Source: Halomonas cupida
Lineage (GTDB): Bacteria > Pseudomonadota > Gammaproteobacteria > Pseudomonadales > Halomonadaceae
DNA: 64,000 bases
Reading direction: 5' to 3'
NCBI RefSeq assembly: GCF_900142755.1
Contig: NZ_FRCA01000001.1
Location: forward strand, 308,888-372,887
Both the position numbers and the translations under genes were made by a program. Shown in pieces: positions 45,651 through 54,449 of this stretch (position 1 is the first letter of the stretch; each line of letters opens with the position of its first letter). The notes beneath the pieces are model-generated. The model was not told the DNA's origin and searched no databases. It saw only the letters and a list, made by a program, of their open reading frames with translations.

Positions 45651-45928
45651 TAGTATCTCCCTGAGCACATCGGAGCGGATCAACAGATGTCGTAAGCCGC
45701 GGTGCCTATGAACCTGACACTCAAGACTGTGCTGGGTGATTGCGGCATCGACCCAGCGGCGCCCCATTATAGGGGTTATCAGCGAGCGGGCGTCAAACGT
45801 GGACGCAAGGAGACGGTTCGAGCTGCAGGTGATTGGGCGATGCGGTGTAGTGGAGCGATGCCAGTGTCGTCGGATGTGCGTATAATCGGCGCCCTGGTTC
45901 AACAAGTAGCCCCTGATCAGGACGATTC

Positions 45929-47131
45929 ATGTCTGCGACCTCACAAGCGCCCAGCCAATCTGGCTCCGAAAAACCGGGCTCCGAGAAACATGGCCCCGAG
46001 ACGCCCATGGCGCGTTATCGTCGTGACCTCCAGCGCGATAACTTTACCCGGGATGCCGCTCAGGCCAATGCTGTTGAGCACCTGCAGCGTTTGTACGATG
46101 ACCTGCTCAAGACGCCCGATACGCGTCCTGCCAGCGTTGCCGGCAAGGGTTGGGCGTCGAAGGTGAAGGGCTGGCTGGGCCGTCGTGAGGAAACGCTGGA
46201 GCCGGAGGTGCCGGCCATTTCCGGGTTGTATTTCTGGGGTGGCGTTGGTCGTGGCAAGACCTACCTGGTGGATACCTTCTACGAGTGTCTGCCGTTTCCG
46301 CAGAAGATGCGCACGCACTTCCACCGTTTCATGCAGCGTGTGCACAACGAGTTGGCTCACTACAAGGGCGAGAAGAATCCGCTCGATCTGGTTGCCGCCA
46401 GGTTTGCCGAAGAGACTCGGGTTATCTGTTTTGACGAGTTCTTCGTCAAGGACATCACCGACGCCATGATCCTTGCCAATCTGCTCGAGGCATTGTTCGA
46501 GCGTGGAGTGGTGTTGGTGGCGACCTCGAATATTGTCCCTGACGACCTGTATCGCGACGGGTTGCAGCGAGCTCGATTCCTGCCGGCCATCGATCTGCTC
46601 AAGCGTCACTGTGAGGTGGTCAACGTCGATTCCGGAGTGGACTATCGTCTGCGTGCCCTGGAGCGCGCGGAGATATTCCATTCGCCGCTCGATGCAGAAG
46701 CCGGTCGCGAGCTGGAGCGCAGCTTCCGGGAGATCGCCGGTCATGAAGGCGAGCGCAGTGTGCCGATCGAGGTCAATCATCGCGTGCTGAATGCTGAGCG
46801 CCTGCATGAGGCTGTGGTGTGGTTCGACTTTCTCGAGCTCTGTGACGGTCCCCGTAGTCAGAACGACTATATTGAACTGGCCCGCGAATATCACACGGTG
46901 CTGGTTTCCGGAGTAAGACGCATGACCGGAGCGACCGATGACCAGGCGCGCCGTTTCATCAATATGGTCGATGAGTTCTACGACCGTGGCGTCAAGCTGC
47001 TGATGTCGGCAGAGGCGCCGGCGGAAGGCCTCTACAGCGGAGGTAAGCTGGAGTTTGAATATCAGCGTACCCTGTCGCGATTGCAGGAAATGCAATCCAG
47101 GGAGTACCTGTCGCTGCCGCATAAGCCGTGA
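45929..47131 (+). CDS. zapE: Cell division ATPase ZapE (AFG1-like)
   Basis: AAA-type ATPase of 400 residues that acts on the Z-ring under stress conditions. Walker A is GGVGRGKTYLVD, Walker B is ICFDEFF. MARYRRDLQRDNFTRDAAQANAVEHLQRLYDDL and the C-terminal EYLSLPHKP are AFG1/ZapE traits (shown in part). The first 25 residues are Ser/Pro/Lys-rich and unlike the family, so a start further in (Met at 46007) is possible. AGGA lies 7 bases before 45929. Confidence 0.92.
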   Translation: MSATSQAPSQSGSEKPGSEKHGPETPMARYRRDLQRDNFTRDAAQANAVEHLQRLYDDLLKTPDTRPASVAGKGWASKVKGWLGRREETLEPEVPAISGLYFWGGVGRGKTYLVDTFYECLPFPQKMRTHFHRFMQRVHNELAHYKGEKNPLDLVAARFAEETRVICFDEFFVKDITDAMILANLLEALFERGVVLVATSNIVPDDLYRDGLQRARFLPAIDLLKRHCEVVNVDSGVDYRLRALERAEIFHSPLDAEAGRELERSFREIAGHEGERSVPIEVNHRVLNAERLHEAVVWFDFLELCDGPRSQNDYIELAREYHTVLVSGVRRMTGATDDQARRFINMVDEFYDRGVKLLMSAEAPAEGLYSGGKLEFEYQRTLSRLQEMQSREYLSLPHKP

Positions 47132-47143
47132 TGGTGTGAGTCA

Positions 47144-47220
47144 CGAGCCACGAGCCACGAGCCACGAGCCACGAGCCACGAGCCACGAGCCATGAGCTAC
47201 GAGCTACGAGCTACGAGCTG
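47144..47220. repeat. Heptamer tandem array (11 units)
   Basis: Seven exact CGAGCCA units (47144-47192) followed by TGAGCTA, two CGAGCTA and CGAGCTG. The same heptamer type (CTACGAG phase) flanks the dispersed elements at 10.3 and 31.9 kb. Confidence 0.9.
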
Positions 47221-47383
47221 GCACATGTTCGTTCCCGACGAACATGTGCACTCCCCACGTCCATGTGGGTCGGCTATTCGTGTTCCCGACACGAACACGC
47301 ACTTCCCACGTCCATGTGGGTCGGCTATTCGTGTTCCCGACACGAACACGCACTTCCCACGTCCATGTGGGTCGCGAGCTACG
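47221..47383. repeat. Three tandem 51-55 base units with double hairpins (REP-like)
   Basis: Units start near 47226, 47281 and 47332; units two and three are identical for their first 43 bases. Each has a GTTC/GAAC hairpin around CCCGAC and a CCCAC/GTGGG hairpin. The first unit is inside an 11-bp perfect arm pair (GCACATGTTCG / CGAACATGTGC, 47221-47249). There are no unique spacers, so this is not CRISPR. Confidence 0.85.
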
Positions 47384-47579
47384 GGGGCTGTTTGCGACTT
47401 GATGCTGAATGGCTGGCATCGGCTGCTCTTGTCGTGTAGAATGCGCGCTCGCTCGACCGTTGCGTCAATTTTTCAGCTCCCTGGCTGACAAGGCGCAACC
47501 AAGAAAAATAGGGATGATCCAATGTCGGCAATAGTCGCCGGCGGCAGGATCCAATACATCGAACTTGGTGATTTCATCC

Positions 47580-48008
47580 ATGAAGACGTTCACTGCTAAG
47601 CCGCAGTCCGTCCAGCGCGACTGGTATATCGTCGATGCTGCGGACAAGACGCTCGGTCGTCTGGCCACTGAAATTGCTCGTCGCCTGCGCGGCAAGCACA
47701 AGCCTGAATACACTCCTCACGTTGATACTGGCGACTACATCGTCGTCATCAACGCCGAGAAGGTGAAGGTCACTGGCAACAAGGCCAGCGACAAGATGTA
47801 TCATCGTCACACCGGCTATCCGGGCGGTCTGCGTTCCATGAGCTTCAAGCAGCTCATCGATCATGCTCCCGAGCGTGTTATCGAAGGCGCCGTCAAGGGC
47901 ATGCTGCCGAAAGGTCCGCTGGGTCGTGCCATGCACTCCAAGCTCAAGGTCTATGCCGGCACCGAACATCCGCACACTGCGCAGCAGCCGCAAGAACTGA
48001 ACATCTGA
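47580..48008 (+). CDS. rplM: 50S ribosomal protein L13
   Basis: 142-residue large-subunit protein. [20 protein letters not shown] at the start, [15 protein letters not shown] and [22 protein letters not shown] are diagnostic (the last given in part). The ribosome binding site is weak (only a GGTGA-like sequence), in keeping with possible translational feedback by L13 on its own leader known in E. coli. rpsI follows after 13 bases. Confidence 0.98.
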   Translation: MKTFTAKPQSVQRDWYIVDAADKTLGRLATEIARRLRGKHKPEYTPHVDTGDYIVVINAEKVKVTGNKASDKMYHRHTGYPGGLRSMSFKQLIDHAPERVIEGAVKGMLPKGPLGRAMHSKLKVYAGTEHPHTAQQPQELNI

Positions 48009-48021
48009 GGGGATCTTCGCC

Positions 48022-48411
48022 ATGACACAGCAGTATTACGGTACCGGGCGCCGCAAGACCTCTACCGCGCGCGTCTTCCTCAAGCCGGGAACCGGCAAGA
48101 TCACTGTCAACAGCCGTGATCTGAACGAGTATTTTGGCCGCGTCACTGGTCGTATGGTGGTTCGTCAGCCGCTCGAGCTGACCGAGACCCTCGAGCAGTT
48201 CGACGTCTTCGTCACCGTCAAGGGCGGCGGCGGTAGCGCTCAGGCTGGCGCGATTCGTCACGGCATCACTCGTGCCCTGATGGAATACAACGAGGACCTC
48301 CGTCCTCAGCTGCGTGAAGCGGGTTACGTCACTCGCGACGCGCGTCAGGTTGAACGTAAGAAGGTCGGTCTGCGCAAGGCGCGTCGTCGTCCGCAGTTCT
48401 CCAAGCGCTGA
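48022..48411 (+). CDS. rpsI: 30S ribosomal protein S9
   Basis: 129-residue small-subunit protein. [38 protein letters not shown] and the basic tail [16 protein letters not shown], whose last residues reach the decoding centre, are all present. Forms a two-gene operon with rplM and ends at a strong terminator. Confidence 0.98.
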   Translation: MTQQYYGTGRRKTSTARVFLKPGTGKITVNSRDLNEYFGRVTGRMVVRQPLELTETLEQFDVFVTVKGGGGSAQAGAIRHGITRALMEYNEDLRPQLREAGYVTRDARQVERKKVGLRKARRRPQFSKR

Positions 48412-48435
48412 TACACTCACCGCTTGTCGACCTCC

Positions 48436-48462
48436 AATGCCCGGGCCAATGGCCCGGGCATT
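48436..48462 (+). terminator. Terminator after rpsI
   Basis: A perfect 12-bp stem AATGCCCGGGCC / GGCCCGGGCATT with an AAT loop, then GTCGTTTC. Closes the ribosomal operon. Confidence 0.85.
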
Positions 48463-48684
48463 GTCGTTTCTGGGGTCGTCAAGACCGACATTGGTCGTGT
48501 CTCCTCTGACTAAAGTCGTTCTGCTTCAACGCGCTGCCGATAGTGCGTACCCTCTTGCCAGGCACTATCCTTGTGCCAGAACATGGGTTACTCGATATTC
48601 GAGAGCACTTGTCTCCGTCGTTCGGGATTAGCGAGGGACCGTGAAAAAACAACAATGGAAAGGCTTGATGGGAGAAATCAGATC

Positions 48685-49284
48685 ATGGCAGATAGCGGCG
48701 TGAACAAGGGGCGGCGCCGTTTCCTCGTGGGCGCGACTTCCGTAGTGGGAGCCATTGGCGCTGTCGGGGTGGCGATACCCTTCGTGGCTTCCTGGCAGCC
48801 AAGTGCCAGGGCTCGGGCAGCAGGGGCGCCTGTCCAGGCCGACATCTCGAAGCTCGAGCCGGGACAGCGTATGACCGTTGAGTGGCGAGGCCGTCCCGTC
48901 TGGGTGGTCTACCGCACCCCCGAGATGATCGAGCGCACCGAGAGTCTTGGTGATGGCATTCTTGCCGACCCGCAATCCGCCAGGCCGCAGCAGCCTGATT
49001 ACGCCGCTGGACCAATGCGCTCCATTCGTCCCGAGATCGGCGTGCTGGTCGGGATCTGCACGCACCTGGGTTGTTCCCCTCTCTACAAGCCGGAACCCAA
49101 TGCCGAGGACGTTGGCGCCGAAGACTGGCCGGGCGGTTTCTTCTGCCCCTGTCATGGCTCACGCTTCGATCTGGCCGGGCGGGTTTTCCGTAATGTGCCT
49201 GCGCCGACCAATCTGGAAGTCCCTCCCTACCATTTCGTCAGCGATACGGTGGTAGTGGTGGGTGAAGACGGGGAGGGGGCATAA
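48685..49284 (+). CDS. petA: Cytochrome bc1 Rieske iron-sulfur protein PetA
   Basis: [2Fe-2S] subunit of ubiquinol-cytochrome c reductase, 199 residues. The N-terminus has a Tat-like RRRF twin-arginine motif and one membrane helix (VGATSVVGAIGAVGVAIPF), which anchors the Rieske domain in the periplasm. Cluster ligands are CTHLGC and CPCHGS. ATG 48685 has GGGAG 10 bases upstream; ATG 48655 is possible. petB starts on the next base after the stop. Confidence 0.96.
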   Translation: MADSGVNKGRRRFLVGATSVVGAIGAVGVAIPFVASWQPSARARAAGAPVQADISKLEPGQRMTVEWRGRPVWVVYRTPEMIERTESLGDGILADPQSARPQQPDYAAGPMRSIRPEIGVLVGICTHLGCSPLYKPEPNAEDVGAEDWPGGFFCPCHGSRFDLAGRVFRNVPAPTNLEVPPYHFVSDTVVVVGEDGEGA

Positions 49285-50544
49285 ATGGCCAATCCACACA
49301 AGGCAAAGGCCGAGCGTGGCCTGATGCGCTGGGTCGATGATCGCTTCCCGGCAACCCAGTTGTGGCGGGATCATCTGTCGGAATACTACGCACCAAGAAA
49401 CTTCAATTTCTGGTACTTCTTCGGTTCACTGGCATTGCTGGTGCTGGTCAATCAGATCCTTACCGGGGTTTGGTTGACCATGAGTTTCAACCCCAGTGCC
49501 GAGGGAGCCTTTGCGTCCGTCGAGTACATCATGCGCGATGTCGAGTACGGGTGGCTGATTCGCTACATGCATTCCACCGGGGCCTCGGCCTTTTTCGTGG
49601 TGGTCTATCTGCATATGTTCCGTGGTCTGCTGTACGGTTCCTACAAGGCGCCACGCGAACTGGTGTGGATCTTCGGTATGGCGATCTATCTGGCGCTGAT
49701 GGCCGAGGCCTTCATGGGCTATCTGCTGCCCTGGGGGCAGATGTCCTACTGGGGCGCTCAGGTCATCATTTCGCTGTTCTCGGCGATTCCTGGTATTGGC
49801 CCGGGGCTGGCCGAATGGATTCGTGGCGATTACCTGATTTCCGGTATTACTCTGAACCGTTTCTTTGCACTGCATGTCGTGGCGTTGCCGATCGTGATAC
49901 TGGCACTGGTGGTGCTGCATATCATTGCGCTGCACGAAGTGGGCTCGAACAACCCTGACGGTATCGAGATCAAGGACAGGAAGGACGAGGCCGGCAAGCC
50001 GCTGGATGGCATTCCGTTCCACCCCTACTACACGGTCAAGGATATTGTCGGTGTGGCGGTGTTCCTGTTCGTGTTCTGTGTGGTCATCTTCTATTTCCCG
50101 GAGGGTGGGGGCTACTTCCTCGAGACGCCCAACTTCGAGCCGGCCAACCAGCTCAAGACACCGGACCATATTGCACCGGTGTGGTACTTCACGCCTTTCT
50201 ACGCCATCCTGCGCGCGATCACCTTCAGTGTCTTCGGGCTTGATGCCAAATTCCTTGGCGTGCTGTTCATGGGGGCGGCGATCGGCTTGTTGTTTGTGCT
50301 GCCCTGGTTGGATCGCTCTCCGGTACGTTCCATGCGTTACAAGGGCTGGATATCGAAGGTCATGCTTGCGCTCTTTGCCGTCAGCTTCGTGACGCTGGGC
50401 GTGCTGGGCGTGCTGCCTCCCACCGGGACGCGTACGGCGATTGCCCAGGTCTGTGCCGTGGTCTACTTCGCGTACTTCCTGCTGATGCCGGTGTACACAC
50501 GACTGGAGAAGACCAAACCCGTTCCGGAAAGGGTGACAGGCTAA
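49285..50544 (+). CDS. petB: Cytochrome b of the bc1 complex
   Basis: Inner-membrane di-haem b subunit carrying the quinol oxidation and reduction sites. 419 residues, about eight to nine helices. Haem ligand regions are visible in helices B and D (MHSTGASAFFVVVYLHMFRG; RFFALHVVALPIVILALVVLHI, given by their parts), and the Qo-site PEWY-like segment appears as TPDHIAPVWYFTPFYAILR, with PVWY replacing PEWY. The final helices are longer than in mitochondrial types. Overlaps petC by one base. Confidence 0.95.
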   Translation: MANPHKAKAERGLMRWVDDRFPATQLWRDHLSEYYAPRNFNFWYFFGSLALLVLVNQILTGVWLTMSFNPSAEGAFASVEYIMRDVEYGWLIRYMHSTGASAFFVVVYLHMFRGLLYGSYKAPRELVWIFGMAIYLALMAEAFMGYLLPWGQMSYWGAQVIISLFSAIPGIGPGLAEWIRGDYLISGITLNRFFALHVVALPIVILALVVLHIIALHEVGSNNPDGIEIKDRKDEAGKPLDGIPFHPYYTVKDIVGVAVFLFVFCVVIFYFPEGGGYFLETPNFEPANQLKTPDHIAPVWYFTPFYAILRAITFSVFGLDAKFLGVLFMGAAIGLLFVLPWLDRSPVRSMRYKGWISKVMLALFAVSFVTLGVLGVLPPTGTRTAIAQVCAVVYFAYFLLMPVYTRLEKTKPVPERVTG

Positions 50545-51299
50545 TGAAAAAGCAACTGATCGCACTGCTCTTTTTGCTGGTACCGACGGGGGTTCTTGCT
50601 GCCGGTGGGGAAGGGGTTCATCTTCAGCACATGTCGCCGGACCTGGCCGACAAGCCTTCCCTGCAGCGTGGCATGAAGCTCTATGTCAATTACTGCATGG
50701 GGTGCCATTCGCTGGAGTATCAGCGCTTCTCGCGAGCCGCCGAGGATCTCGGCATGCCCGAGGACCTGGTGGTCGATAACCTGATCTTCTCGCCGGAGCT
50801 GGGTTTCAATGACCAGATGCACCGAGCTATGTCCGCGGCCGACGCTGAAACCTGGTTCGGCCAGCCGCCGCCTGACTTGACCCTCGAGGCACGTCTGCGT
50901 GGCACGGACTGGATCTACAGCTATCTGTTGGGCTTCTATAGGGATCCCGAACGGCCCACTGGAGTCGACAACATGGTGTTCCCCTCGGTGGGGATGCCCA
51001 ATGTGCTGGAGCCCTTGCAGGGCGTGCAGGAAAGAGTCTGTGCCGCGGAAGAGGGGGATGCCGAGGCGCATTCAGGTGAGGAAGGTTCGTCCTGTAATCT
51101 GGAGCTTGTGTCGCCGGGACAGATGACGGAGGAAGAGTTCGAGGAAGCGGTGTACGACCTCACCAATTTCCTGGCCTATGTCGGTGAGCCCTCGAAGCTG
51201 CAGGCTCAGGCGCTGGCACCGAAAGTGCTGATATTCCTGTTTATCTTCGGAGTGATTGCCTATCTGCTCAAGCGCGAGTACTGGCGCGATATCCACTGA
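50544..51299 (+). CDS. petC: Cytochrome c1 PetC
   Basis: Haem c subunit passing electrons from the Rieske protein to soluble cytochrome c. 251 residues. A signal peptide (LIALLFLLVPTGVLAAG) is followed by the haem site CMGCH, the Met ligand region FPSVGMPNVLEPL, and a C-terminal anchor helix (VLIFLFIFGVIAYLL). An acidic, Cys-containing insertion (about residues 165-190) is present between the Met region and the anchor. Last gene of petABC. Confidence 0.95.
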   Translation: MKKQLIALLFLLVPTGVLAAGGEGVHLQHMSPDLADKPSLQRGMKLYVNYCMGCHSLEYQRFSRAAEDLGMPEDLVVDNLIFSPELGFNDQMHRAMSAADAETWFGQPPPDLTLEARLRGTDWIYSYLLGFYRDPERPTGVDNMVFPSVGMPNVLEPLQGVQERVCAAEEGDAEAHSGEEGSSCNLELVSPGQMTEEEFEEAVYDLTNFLAYVGEPSKLQAQALAPKVLIFLFIFGVIAYLLKREYWRDIH

Positions 51300-51317
51300 G
51301 AGGTCGGCATTTATCGA

Positions 51318-51347
51318 GGCGCATGGTCGTGAGACCATGCGCCTTTT
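51318..51347 (+). terminator. Terminator after petC
   Basis: A perfect 11-bp stem GGCGCATGGTC / GACCATGCGCC with a GTGA loop and TTTT tail, 18 bases after the stop codon. Confidence 0.9.
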
Positions 51348-51472
51348 GCTGTATACGAGTATCATCCGTTTCCGGTAGTCTGCCGGGTGGCTGGAGGGCT
51401 TGCTGCCGGGAGGCCCCCAAGGCGGGCCTGTCGTGTTATCATCCCGGCTTGAACTGATGCGAGGATTGTTTC

Positions 51473-52099
51473 ATGGGTGTAGTGGCCAAGCGGTCGTCGA
51501 TGATCTTCTATTCCGGTGGCGATGACCATTTCAGTCATCGTGTGCGGATTGTGCTGGCCGAGAAGGGAGTCGCCGTCGATATCGTTGAGGTTGGCGAGGA
51601 TAGCCACCCCGAGGAACTGGCGGATCTGAACCCCTACAACAGTGTACCCACACTGCTTGATCGTGATCTGGTGCTGTATGAGTCCAAGGTCATGATGGAG
51701 TACCTGGATGAGCGCTTCCCGCATCCTCCGTTGTTGCCGGTGTACCCTGTGGCACGTGCCCAGAGTCGTCTGTGGATGCATCGCATCGAGCGTGAATGGT
51801 GCCCGATGGTCGAGCGTATCCAGGCAGGCAGCAAGAAGGAAGCCGACAAGGCGCGTAAGGAGTTGCGTGAGAGTCTGGTGGGTATCTCGCCGATTTTCGA
51901 GGACATGCCGTATTTCATGAGTGAGGAATTCACTCTGGTGGACTGCTGTCTGGCTCCGGTTCTGTGGCGCCTACCGGCGCTGGGGATTGAGCTGCCGGAG
52001 AAGCAGGTTCGTCCGCTGATCGGTTATATGGAGCGCCTGTTTGCTCGTGAAGGCTTCAAGGCTGCACTTTCCGAGGCCGAGCGCGAGATGCGAGTCTGA
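51473..52099 (+). CDS. sspA: Stringent starvation protein A
   Basis: GST-fold protein binding RNA polymerase and altering stationary-phase and virulence transcription. 208 residues. [22 protein letters not shown] (with non-catalytic site), [19 protein letters not shown] and [13 protein letters not shown]-like segments are typical; the Pro-His surface [12 protein letters not shown] is present. sspB follows, 73 bases after the stop. Confidence 0.95.
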   Translation: MGVVAKRSSMIFYSGGDDHFSHRVRIVLAEKGVAVDIVEVGEDSHPEELADLNPYNSVPTLLDRDLVLYESKVMMEYLDERFPHPPLLPVYPVARAQSRLWMHRIEREWCPMVERIQAGSKKEADKARKELRESLVGISPIFEDMPYFMSEEFTLVDCCLAPVLWRLPALGIELPEKQVRPLIGYMERLFAREGFKAALSEAEREMRV

Positions 52100-52172
52100 A
52101 TTCTCCTCGATCCGGTTGCCCGGGAGGGCAGCCGGTACCATCTTCTTCCATGCCAATCGAGAGAGCCGATTC

Positions 52173-52634
52173 ATGAAGTCTAGTCGCCCCTATCTGGCCA
52201 GGGCCCTCTACGAGTGGTTGCTGGATAATGAACTGACACCCTATATCGTGGTTGATGCCGAGCAGGAAATGGTCGAAGTGCCGCGTCAGTTTGTTCAGAA
52301 CGGTCAGATTGTACTGAACCTGGGTCCCACTGCGGTGCGCGACCTGCATATGGATAACGAACTGATTCGCTTTTCTGCCCGCTTCAGCGGCAAGTCGGAA
52401 AATCTGTTTGTTCCGATCTCGGCGTTGATTGCGCTCTATGCGCGGGAAAACGGTGTCGGCATGGTGTTCGGCCATGAGCCTGTACTGCCATCGGATGAGG
52501 CGGAGAACGCCGAGGACGAGGAAATCCCGTCGATGGAAGTGGTTGATGCTGAGGCGTCGTCAGAGAAGGCTGATGACAATGACGCGGAACGTCCGCCACG
52601 CAAGGGGCGCCCGTCGCTGCGCGTGATCAAGTAA
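52173..52634 (+). CDS. sspB: ClpXP specificity-enhancing factor SspB
   Basis: Adaptor delivering ssrA-tagged proteins to ClpXP. 153 residues: a folded dimer domain (about 1-110, SSRPYLARALYEWLLDNELTPYIVVDA), an acidic disordered linker, and the ClpX-binding C-terminal motif (RPSLRVIK, matching the LRVVK type). The start at 52173 gives the family N-terminus; the frame is open back into sspA. Confidence 0.95.
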   Translation: MKSSRPYLARALYEWLLDNELTPYIVVDAEQEMVEVPRQFVQNGQIVLNLGPTAVRDLHMDNELIRFSARFSGKSENLFVPISALIALYARENGVGMVFGHEPVLPSDEAENAEDEEIPSMEVVDAEASSEKADDNDAERPPRKGRPSLRVIK

Positions 52635-52718
52635 TCCGTGAGTGGGTGGCCTGCGACCGGGCCGCCTGTGATCGGATGGCTTGTGCTACAGCTACCTGCA
52701 GTCAATGTGGCAGGTGGT

Positions 52719-52760
52719 GCAACGAAGAAGGCAGGCCTCAGAGCCTGCCTTCTTCGTTGC
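52719..52760. terminator. Bidirectional terminator after sspB
   Basis: An unusually long perfect 18-bp stem (52719-52736 with 52743-52760) and a 6-base loop between convergent sspB and the BON lipoprotein gene. A-rich on one side of the stem and T-rich on the other, so it can act both ways. Confidence 0.9.
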
Positions 52761-52806
52761 AGCAGCATCCATCGTACCGTTGTGGTTGTGCTGCTTCGGG
52801 CGATGA

Positions 52807-53379
52807 TCAGTCGGTGTAGTCGAACACCTTGACGATGCGCTCCATGCCGCCGGCGCTGGCGGCGATCTGTACGGCACGCTCGCCCTCGGCGCGGGTGACC
52901 GTGCCCATCAGGTAGACGGTGGCGTTCTCGGTGACGACCTTGAAGTGACTCGAGTTGATCTCGCTGCTGGTGGCCAGCGCGGTGTTGACCTTGGTAGTCA
53001 GCCAGGCGTCCTTCATGACCTGGCTGCCGGGCAGGTTACCGGACACCGTCAGCTCGTTATGAACACGGCGCACGTTACGCACCTGGGAGGCCACCTCCTC
53101 GGCGCGTTGGCGCAGTTCCTCGCTGGGTGTCTGGCCGGTCAGCAATACCACGCCGTTGTAGCTGTCGACATTGATGCGGGCATCGTTGAGTCGTGCATCG
53201 ACGCGGCCCATATTGTGCTTGGCCTTGTTCTCGATGTTGGAGTCTTCGACTTCTGTGCCAATGGTGCGTTCGTGGTAGTCCTCATCGATCACGCCGGGGT
53301 TGGTGGCCGAGGTGACTGCCGAGCATCCGCCGAGTGCAATGGTCAGCGCCAGGATGGCGCCAAGTGAACGTTGATTCAT
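52807..53379 (-). CDS. dolP: Outer-membrane lipoprotein with two BON domains (DolP/YraP-like)
   Basis: A 190-residue lipoprotein. The signal peptide ends at the lipobox ALGGC; two BON domains follow (about 45-110 and 120-188), with DARLNDARINVDSYNGVVLLTGQ in the first and YLMGTVTRAEGERAV in the second. In E. coli, DolP binds anionic phospholipid and supports outer-membrane integrity and BAM. It lies after diaA, as in E. coli (yraN-diaA-dolP). Confidence 0.93.
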   Translation of the reverse strand: MNQRSLGAILALTIALGGCSAVTSATNPGVIDEDYHERTIGTEVEDSNIENKAKHNMGRVDARLNDARINVDSYNGVVLLTGQTPSEELRQRAEEVASQVRNVRRVHNELTVSGNLPGSQVMKDAWLTTKVNTALATSSEINSSHFKVVTENATVYLMGTVTRAEGERAVQIAASAGGMERIVKVFDYTD

Positions 53380-53384
53380 AGGGG

Positions 53385-54074
<690 letters not shown>

Positions 54075-54449
54075 TCAGTTCGCTTCGATGGCGTTTTTCA
54101 GCCATTGATACTCGAGGTCAGGCGGATTGCCGGTGACCGCCAGTACGTCGAAGCGGCAGGGACATGATAGCCCGTTGCGATGAAGATAAAAACGCGCAGT
54201 CTTGATCAGCCGACGTTGCTTGGTGGCGGTGATGGTCTCGGCTGCCGAGCCGAAGCGCGAATCTGAGCGGTGGCGCACCTCGACGAAGACCAGGGTATCG
54301 CCTTCGCGCATGACCAGATCCAGCTCGCCGCCGCGGATCTGCACATTACGCTCGACCATGATCAGTCCCTGCCGACAGAGCCAGTCACCAGCGGCGCGCT
54401 CAATGAGTGCGCCACGGTGACGTGACAGTATAGCCTTCGGGTTGAGCAT
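54075..54449 (-). CDS. yraN: YraN family (UPF0102) endonuclease-like protein
   Basis: A 124-residue member of the UPF0102 group with a restriction-endonuclease-like fold: GDWLCRQGLIMVERNVQIRGGELDLV and LVFVEVRHRSDSRFGSA, where E-V-R takes the place of the usual E-V-K. Function unproven; distant Holliday-junction resolvase similarity has been noted for the fold. Its start codon overlaps the lpoA stop by one base. Confidence 0.92.
   Translation of the reverse strand: MLNPKAILSRHRGALIERAAGDWLCRQGLIMVERNVQIRGGELDLVMREGDTLVFVEVRHRSDSRFGSAAETITATKQRRLIKTARFYLHRNGLSCPCRFDVLAVTGNPPDLEYQWLKNAIEAN

Larger units (their letters stand above)
47132..47579. other. 448-base repeat-bearing gap before rplM
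   Basis: Contains the CGAGCCA heptamer array, three tandem hairpin units, then about 190 bases that must hold the rplM-rpsI promoter and leader. TAGAAT at about 47437 could be a -10, with no good -35. In the leader a small hairpin (GTCGGC 47524-47529 with GCCGGC 47537-47542) lies 38 bases before the rplM start. No gene is visible. Confidence 0.65.

Noticed and set aside
45941-47122. Long minus-strand open frame antisense to zapE.
   Set aside because: zapE is unmistakable on the plus strand; the antisense translation shows no domain and no ribosome binding site.
47226-47383. Tandem repeats before rplM considered as a CRISPR array.
   Set aside because: The units are contiguous copies with no unique spacers, and there are no cas genes.
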